From Actinomycetota bacterium (lineage in GTDB: Bacteria; Actinomycetota; Acidimicrobiia; IMCC26256; PALSA-610): 18,506 nucleotides of DNA. The translations under genes and the position numbers were made by a program. Under the pieces are notes generated by a model. The model did not search any database and was not told where the DNA came from. It saw nothing but the letters and a program-made list of their open reading frames with translations. The stretch is taken from NCBI GenBank assembly GCA_030839005.1, contig JAUZEM010000320.1, positions 1-18,506 of the forward strand, given 5' to 3'. Position 1 is the stretch's first letter. Every line of letters starts with the position of its first letter. Of the stretch, positions 14,961-18,506 are shown one piece after another.

Positions 14961-15449
14961 TCAGAACGGCTCTTCGCCGTAGTCGTCGTAGTTGCCGTCG
15001 CCGGCCGGCGTCGTGGACGGCGCAGTGGACGGCGCCGGTGCCGGCCGGCGGGACGGGCCGCCGCCCCCGTCTCCCGGCCCGCTGCGCTCGACCTTGTGCA
15101 CCTCCGCCGTCGCGAAGCGAAGACTCGGCGCGACGTCGTCGGCGACGATCTCGACGACCGAACGCTTCTCGCCGGCCTCGGTCTCCCAGCTGCGCTGCTC
15201 GAGCCGCCCGCTGACCACGACCCGCGAGCCCTTGGTCAAGGACGCGCCAACGTTCTCGGCGAGCTGGCGCCACGCGACGACGTTGAAGAAGCTGGTCTGC
15301 TCCTCCCACTCCTGGCTCTGCTGGTTTCGCCAAGAGCGGTTCACCGCGACCCCGAAGGTGACCTTCGAGATGCCACTCGGCGTGTAACGCATCTCCGGAT
15401 CGCGAGTGATGTTGCCGGAGATCGTGATGCTGTTCGAGTCGGTTGCCAT
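14961..15449 (-). CDS. ssb: Single-stranded DNA-binding protein
   Basis: 162 residues. SSB coats single-stranded DNA in replication and repair and recruits partner proteins. The OB fold spans about residues 1-110 (NSITISGNITRDPEMRYTPS, TSFFNVVAWRQLAENV, KGSRVVVSGRLEQRSW). A Gly/Pro-rich flexible linker (GDGGGGPSRRPAPAPSTAPS) leads to the acidic tip ending EEPF, the interaction peptide seen as DDDIPF in E. coli. The ATG has GGGAG eight bases upstream, inside the end of rpsF. The gap to rpsF is only four bases, so translation is probably coupled. Confidence 0.96.
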   Translation of the reverse strand: MATDSNSITISGNITRDPEMRYTPSGISKVTFGVAVNRSWRNQQSQEWEEQTSFFNVVAWRQLAENVGASLTKGSRVVVSGRLEQRSWETEAGEKRSVVEIVADDVAPSLRFATAEVHKVERSGPGDGGGGPSRRPAPAPSTAPSTTPAGDGNYDDYGEEPF

Positions 15450-15453
15450 GTCG

Positions 15454-15801
15454 CTACTCCCTATGCCTACTGCCCGCCGAGGCGCCGGCAGCCTTCGGAG
15501 GTCCGTAGACCTTCTCCGGGATGCGTAACACCATGTGGCGGATCACTTCATCTGCCAGGGAGAGCGTTCGGTGCAACTCCTCCATCGCCTGCGGTTCGGC
15601 TCGGGCCTGGAGCACTACGTAGTACCCGTCGGCCTTGTGCCTGATCTCGTAGGCGAGACGGCGTTTGCCCCAGAAGTCGACATGGCCGCGCTCCGCGCCC
15701 TTCGACTCGATGAGCTGGAGCCACCGCTCCACGGAAGCCCGGATCGTCTCCTCTTCCAGGTCCGCATCGATGATGATCATGACTTCGTACGGACGCGTCA
15801 T
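15454..15801 (-). CDS. rpsF: Small-subunit ribosomal protein bS6
   Basis: 115 residues, first gene of the operon. bS6 binds 16S rRNA together with bS18, encoded two genes downstream. Family segments: RPYEVMIIIDADLEEETI, GHVDFWGKRRLAYEIRHKADGYYVVL, and VIRHMVLRIPEKVY, ending in a short Ala/Gly/Lys tail. The ATG at 15801 has a near-perfect ribosome site (AAGGAGGT, eight bases upstream). In many bacteria this mRNA leader binds the S6:S18 pair for feedback control. The 15802-15954 leader is GC-rich and may fold, but I could not identify that structure with confidence; a possible extended -10 (TGGTAGCTT) lies near 15915-15907. Confidence 0.95.
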   Translation of the reverse strand: MTRPYEVMIIIDADLEEETIRASVERWLQLIESKGAERGHVDFWGKRRLAYEIRHKADGYYVVLQARAEPQAMEELHRTLSLADEVIRHMVLRIPEKVYGPPKAAGASAGSRHRE

Positions 15802-15954
15802 GCGCCAGTACCTCCTTCGGACCGCACGGTCTTCGCCCTGCGGGCCCCGTTACCCGCCGGAGGGCCGGCGCCGCGGGGGCAGGATCTCGGTTGTCTGAAC
15901 CGATGGAAGCTACCAGATCGCCTCGACTCGGCCTATCGGTGACGACGCTACAAG

Positions 15955-15975
15955 AGCGGTGAGACACTCACCGCT
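15955..15975 (-). terminator. Hairpin terminator-like element after the panB-DUF192 pair
   Basis: A perfect nine-base stem (AGCGGTGAG pairing with CTCACCGCT) across a three-base loop, 26 nt beyond the stop of the DUF192 gene on the minus strand. It is followed by CTTG, not a T-run, so intrinsic termination would be weak. It separates the panB pair from the ribosomal operon. Confidence 0.45.
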
Positions 15976-16001
15976 GCCCACTCGTGTCGCATGCCGCAGG
16001 C

Positions 16002-16532
16002 TCAGGCCGCGCACGCTCCGAGGGCACCGGACGCCGACGCCGAACCCGCCGGCTGCTCGAGCGCGTAGCGGTATCGTGCTTTGCTCGCGTACACCGGACA
16101 GGTCGCGTCGGTCCCGTCGGGACACGGTGTCATCCGGGCTCGGTCGACGGGAACGCCCCGGGCCGAGAAGAACGTGATGTCGAGCGGTGCCGGTGTACCG
16201 GCCATCGTGAACCGAGACGCCGAGTCGCCGGGGTAGACGAACAGCATTCCCTGGTACGGCGCGAGCGACCGCACGCCCCGCAGCCCCTGCACGCGCTGGC
16301 TCGCGGACGAGGCGACGAGCACGCGCAGACAGCGCAAGTCGACCGCCACCCGCGTCTCGGAGAATTCGGCGAACGGCGCCGGGGCCGGTCGCGTGACCGC
16401 GAATTCCAGACGTCCGACGCCACTCTCGTCCGAACGGATCCGGACGACGAGGACGATCATTGCCGCGAGCGCGCCGAGCGCGACGACGAACGCCACGGCG
16501 ACGCGGACCCTCGCCGGTACCTGCACCCGCAC
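16002..16532 (-). CDS. Membrane-anchored DUF192 protein
   Basis: 176 residues. One membrane helix near the start (about 10-31, RVAVAFVVALGALAAMIVLVV) places the rest outside the membrane. Residues about 62-165 are a DUF192 domain: RVQGLRGVRSLAPYQGMLFVYPG, FTMAGTPAPLDITFFSARG, two Cys (PCPDGTDATCPVY) and YRYALEQPAGS. The function of DUF192 is not established to my knowledge. The GTG start sits four bases after the panB stop, and the neighbouring GTG at 16526 is also possible. The tight spacing suggests one transcript with panB, but I see no functional link. The usual W/M in the FWM motif is replaced by FTM. Confidence 0.8.
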   Translation of the reverse strand: MRVQVPARVRVAVAFVVALGALAAMIVLVVRIRSDESGVGRLEFAVTRPAPAPFAEFSETRVAVDLRCLRVLVASSASQRVQGLRGVRSLAPYQGMLFVYPGDSASRFTMAGTPAPLDITFFSARGVPVDRARMTPCPDGTDATCPVYASKARYRYALEQPAGSASASGALGACAA

Positions 16533-16536
16533 CGCG

Positions 16537-17436
16537 CTATTGCGCGAGCTCGGGTTCGGCCTCGCCGCCGTACAAGCCGAGCGCGTCGGCCATGCGATCC
16601 GTCATGTGGTACGTCTCCGCGCTCGCGGGATACGTCCCCGCACGCACGTCGGCGCAAAAACGCTGAATCGACTCGGTCGCGAGCAGCTCCAATGCTGCGT
16701 ACGCCCGGACGAACTTCGGTGCACGATGGTCCGGACCGGCGAACCCGAGCAGGTCGTGCCAGACGAGCACCTGCCCGTCGCAGTGCCGGCCCGCGCCGAT
16801 ACCGATGGTCGGCACGGTCACGGACTCGGTGATCACGCGCGCGACCGCATCCGGCACGCACTCGAGCACGATCGCGAAGCATCCGGCTTCGGCGAGGGCG
16901 CACGCGTCGTCGGCCAGTGCCTTCGCGGCGTCGAGCTCCTTGCCCTGCACCTTGAAGCCGCCGAGAGCATGGATCGACTGCGGGGTCAGTCCGATGTGAC
17001 CCATCACCGGGATCTCGGCGTCGAGGATCGCGTGGACCGCGTCGAGTCGTTTGCGCCCGCCTTCGAGCTTCACCGCGCCCGCACCCGCGCGCACCAGGCG
17101 GGCCGCGTTGTGCACGGTCTCCGCGGTGCTCACGTGGTAGCTGAGCCACGGAAGGTCGGCCACGACGAGGGCACGCGGCCGCGTGCGCGCCACCGCGCCG
17201 ACGTGGTGCGCCATGTCGTCGGTCGTGACCTGCAAGGTGTCGTCGTATCCGAGCACGACCATCGCGACCGAGTCGCCGACCAGGATCAGGTCGACCCCCG
17301 CGCCGTCGACGGTGCGCGCCGAGGGCGCGTCGTACGCGGTCACCATGACCAAAGGAGTGCCGTCTCCCTTGCGGGCCACGACCCCGGGCGCGGTCACACG
17401 TCCCGCCGAGCTTTTGGGCGCCGAGCTTGCGGTCAT
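16537..17436 (-). CDS. panB: 3-methyl-2-oxobutanoate hydroxymethyltransferase
   Basis: 299 residues. PanB transfers a hydroxymethyl group from 5,10-methylene-tetrahydrofolate to 2-oxoisovalerate, the first committed step to pantothenate and CoA. The TIM-barrel residues match E. coli D45, D84, E114 and E181: Asp55 (ILVGDSVAMVVLGY), Asp94 (VVADLPWLSY), Glu125 (AVKLEGG) and Glu192 (IVLECVPD). MGHIGLTPQS and IGIGAG complete the signature. The ATG at 17436 has GGAGG eight bases upstream and is preferred over the in-frame GTG at 17451, which would lie before that site. Likely co-transcribed with the DUF192 gene. No panC or panD is nearby. Confidence 0.95.
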   Translation of the reverse strand: MTASSAPKSSAGRVTAPGVVARKGDGTPLVMVTAYDAPSARTVDGAGVDLILVGDSVAMVVLGYDDTLQVTTDDMAHHVGAVARTRPRALVVADLPWLSYHVSTAETVHNAARLVRAGAGAVKLEGGRKRLDAVHAILDAEIPVMGHIGLTPQSIHALGGFKVQGKELDAAKALADDACALAEAGCFAIVLECVPDAVARVITESVTVPTIGIGAGRHCDGQVLVWHDLLGFAGPDHRAPKFVRAYAALELLATESIQRFCADVRAGTYPASAETYHMTDRMADALGLYGGEAEPELAQ

Positions 17437-17513
17437 CTCCGCTACCTCCACCGTCCAGGGCTCGTTCGGCTCCCGGCGGTCCCGTCAGCGTAACCGGCGG
17501 ACGCGCACCCCCA

Positions 17514-17575
17514 CCAACGGATCGGGCCAACGGATCAGGCCACGGATCGATTCGCCGCGGAGCGGGGTGATCCGT
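17514..17575. repeat. Cluster of ACGGATC repeats between panB and the zinc-ribbon gene
   Basis: CCAACGGATCGGG, CCAACGGATCAGG and CCACGGATCG follow one another at a 13-bp step (17514, 17527, 17540; the third lacks one A). An inverted GATCCGT lies at 17569-17575. The cluster sits in the 176-bp gap between two divergent genes and could be an operator. Confidence 0.5.
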
Positions 17576-17612
17576 CTGTACGGGGCCGTCCGTCGTCGGA
17601 GAGACTGCACGG

Positions 17613-17792
17613 ATGTCCGCCCGCGTGTGCGAGAACTGCGGGATCCTCGACGACGAGCTCGTGCTCGTCCGCCGTGTCTATGTCGTTCCGCCGTCGTGGG
17701 ACACGCCCGGGTCGCAGACGGTCATCGCCGAGCCCGAGCTGTGGTGCATCTCGTGCATCTCGCAATACCCGTGCGAGATCGTCGACGATTGA
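17613..17792 (+). CDS. Tiny zinc-ribbon-like protein
   Basis: 59 residues, MSARVCENCGILDDELVLVR at the start and ISCISQYPCEIVDD at the end. Two CxxC knuckles (Cys6/Cys9 and Cys45/Cys48) bracket a strand-rich middle, the pattern of a small zinc ribbon; a fifth Cys (54) is also present. Codon use and third-position GC fit a real gene, and the frame is bounded by an ATG with GGAGAG about 9 nt upstream and a TGA. I do not recognise a named family. Such proteins often bind nucleic acid or act as accessory subunits, but the role is unknown. It converges on the DUF5318 gene, 26 bp away. Confidence 0.7.
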   Translation: MSARVCENCGILDDELVLVRRVYVVPPSWDTPGSQTVIAEPELWCISCISQYPCEIVDD

Positions 17793-17818
17793 CCCGGCGA
17801 AGGAACCTGCGGACTACC

Positions 17819-18184
17819 TCAGCTCGCGTGCAGGCGCCCGTGAAGCGACTGCCGGCGGAGGTGGTTCCAGCGGCACTCGACGCAGACCTCGACGTCGTAG
17901 CACGCGAATTCGTCGCACGACGCGCCCAGCTTGCGCAGCTCCGCCTGATTGCTGATCGCCCGACCGTTTGCCTGCTTCAGCTTCTCGCCGTAGACGTACG
18001 AGACGAGCCGCAGGTTCGTCTCGCCGCACACCGGGCATTCGTCGTCGATGTCGGTGCCGATGAACTGCGCGGCTCGGATCAGCTCCGGATGGGCGTCGCA
18101 CACGTCGAGGCGGGTGAGCGTCCCCCGCCGGAAATCGCGCAGAACCGCACGGCGGGCCAGTGCGTAGTCGGTGACGCTCGACAT
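17819..18184 (-). CDS. DUF5318-family zinc-ribbon protein
   Basis: 121 residues. Diagnostic family segments: SSVTDYALARRAVLRDFRRG, LDVCDAHPELIRAA, and a four-Cys zinc-ribbon pattern split between CPVCGETNLRLVSYVYGEKL and VCVECRWNHLRR. Two more Cys lie between (SCDEFACY). The function of DUF5318 is not known to me. In M. tuberculosis, from memory, the homologue (Rv0049) lies near a PadR-family gene and the rpsF cluster, so the placement here fits conserved order. I chose ATG 18184 because the family begins there; the frame stays open upstream but the extra residues look random. It diverges from padR with 188 bp between. Confidence 0.88.
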   Translation of the reverse strand: MSSVTDYALARRAVLRDFRRGTLTRLDVCDAHPELIRAAQFIGTDIDDECPVCGETNLRLVSYVYGEKLKQANGRAISNQAELRKLGASCDEFACYDVEVCVECRWNHLRRQSLHGRLHAS

Positions 18185-18336
18185 CGCCGCAAAGTGTAGG
18201 TGCGTGCCCGCGCGAATCGAATCGCACATCGAACCGCACTGGGCGCCCCCGGGACCGCCGGAACGCATCGGTGCGCGTCGATCCGATCCTGCTTCGCCAC
18301 CTCGATCGCCGCGCCCGGACGGAGCGCTGCCGGTGC

Positions 18337-18365
18337 TTGTATCGATATATCGATTCGATATATCG
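18337..18365 (+). promoter_or_regulatory. Promoter/operator of padR: tandem CGATATATCG palindromes
   Basis: Two identical perfect palindromes CGATATATCG (18343-18352 and 18356-18365) are spaced 13 bp centre to centre, just upstream of the padR ATG at 18373. A possible -35 (TTGTAT, 18337-18342) and -10 (TATATC, 18359-18364) with a 16-bp spacer overlap them. Transcription would then begin near 18371, almost at the ATG, so the mRNA may be leaderless; there is no ribosome site. PadR proteins commonly repress their own promoter at AT-rich palindromes, so this is probably the autoregulatory site. Confidence 0.65.
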
Positions 18366-18372
18366 TGCCTCT

Positions 18373-18506
18373 ATGTTGGAACTCGCGGTCCTCGGGTTGC
18401 TCGCCGAGCAGCCGCGCCACGGCTACGACCTGAAGAAGCGGCTGTCGGAGACGCTGGGCCCGCTCTGGGGCATCTCGTTCGGGTCGCTGTACCCGGCGCT
18501 GCGCCG
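18373..18506 (+). CDS. PadR-family transcriptional regulator (partial, runs off right edge)
   Basis: The first 44 codons are present. MLELAVLGLLAEQPRHGYDL, then KKRLSETLGPLWGISFGSLYPALR, is the classical PadR winged-helix opening: LELAVLGLL, P-x-HGYDL, and GSLYPAL at the wing/recognition-helix junction. PadR proteins are dimeric repressors that respond to small molecules. In mycobacteria a PadR gene here neighbours ino1 (inositol-phosphate synthase), so that gene may follow beyond the edge; this is a prediction from synteny. ATG is preceded by tandem palindromes and no ribosome site. Confidence 0.9.
   Translation, partial: MLELAVLGLLAEQPRHGYDLKKRLSETLGPLWGISFGSLYPALR

Noticed and set aside
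15802..15954. S6:S18-binding leader or a clear promoter upstream of rpsF
   Set aside because: I could not identify the known S6:S18 mRNA motif, nor a -35/-10 pair with good spacing; only a weak extended -10 candidate.

Overview
The window is high-GC DNA with dense genes on both strands, GTG as well as ATG starts and strong GGAGG-type ribosome sites. Gene content points to Actinomycetota: a mycothiol-dependent MDMPI-family protein, the mismatch endonuclease NucS, a SCO6745-family protein, a DUF5318 protein, and an intein-carrying dnaB beside rpsF-ssb-rpsR-rplI. As I recall it, the Mycobacterium tuberculosis chromosome places PadR, DUF5318, rpsF-ssb-rpsR-rplI and an intein-bearing dnaB in the same neighbourhood. 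A deep-branching actinobacterium such as an acidimicrobial lineage is possible, but I cannot fix the taxon from sequence alone.

Layout. 1-2432: a truncated membrane-transporter start (minus), then a plus-strand run of small soluble enzymes: a VOC/glyoxalase-fold protein, an MDMPI/DinB protein and an arylamine N-acetyltransferase broken by a one-base frameshift. 2501-6950: two exported proteins on the minus strand. One is a small PepSY-like protein. The other is a 1235-residue surface protein with a signal peptide, five DUF11-type repeats and an LPFTG wall-sorting tail. A strong hairpin lies downstream of the large gene and a good sigma70-like promoter upstream. 7249-9646: a divergent pair, a SCO6745-family protein (minus) and an amidase-signature hydrolase (plus). 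9676-11563: a small two-helix membrane protein diverging from nucS, then purU. 11570-15801: the replication and ribosome block on the minus strand, rpsF-ssb-rpsR-rplI, a 412-bp non-coding gap with paired DnaA-box-like palindromes, then dnaB with a 214-residue in-frame intein. 15955-17436: panB with a downstream DUF192 gene and a terminator-like hairpin. 17613-18506: a tiny zinc-ribbon protein, a DUF5318 protein, and the start of a PadR regulator preceded by tandem CGATATATCG palindromes.

How the genes relate. The minus-strand block from rpsF to dnaB couples translation (S6, S18, L9) with replication (SSB, DnaB). NucS, which replaces MutS/MutL mismatch repair in many actinobacteria, sits just beyond it. 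PanB (pantothenate/CoA) and PurU (formate release from one-carbon folate) both depend on folate one-carbon units, but they are not in one operon. I found no mobile element, CRISPR array, rRNA or tRNA. The items most worth a second look are the paired DnaA-like palindromes before dnaB, the endonuclease-less intein, the long acidic tail on ribosomal protein S18, the broken N-acetyltransferase gene, the repeat-built surface protein, and the PadR operator over an apparently leaderless start.
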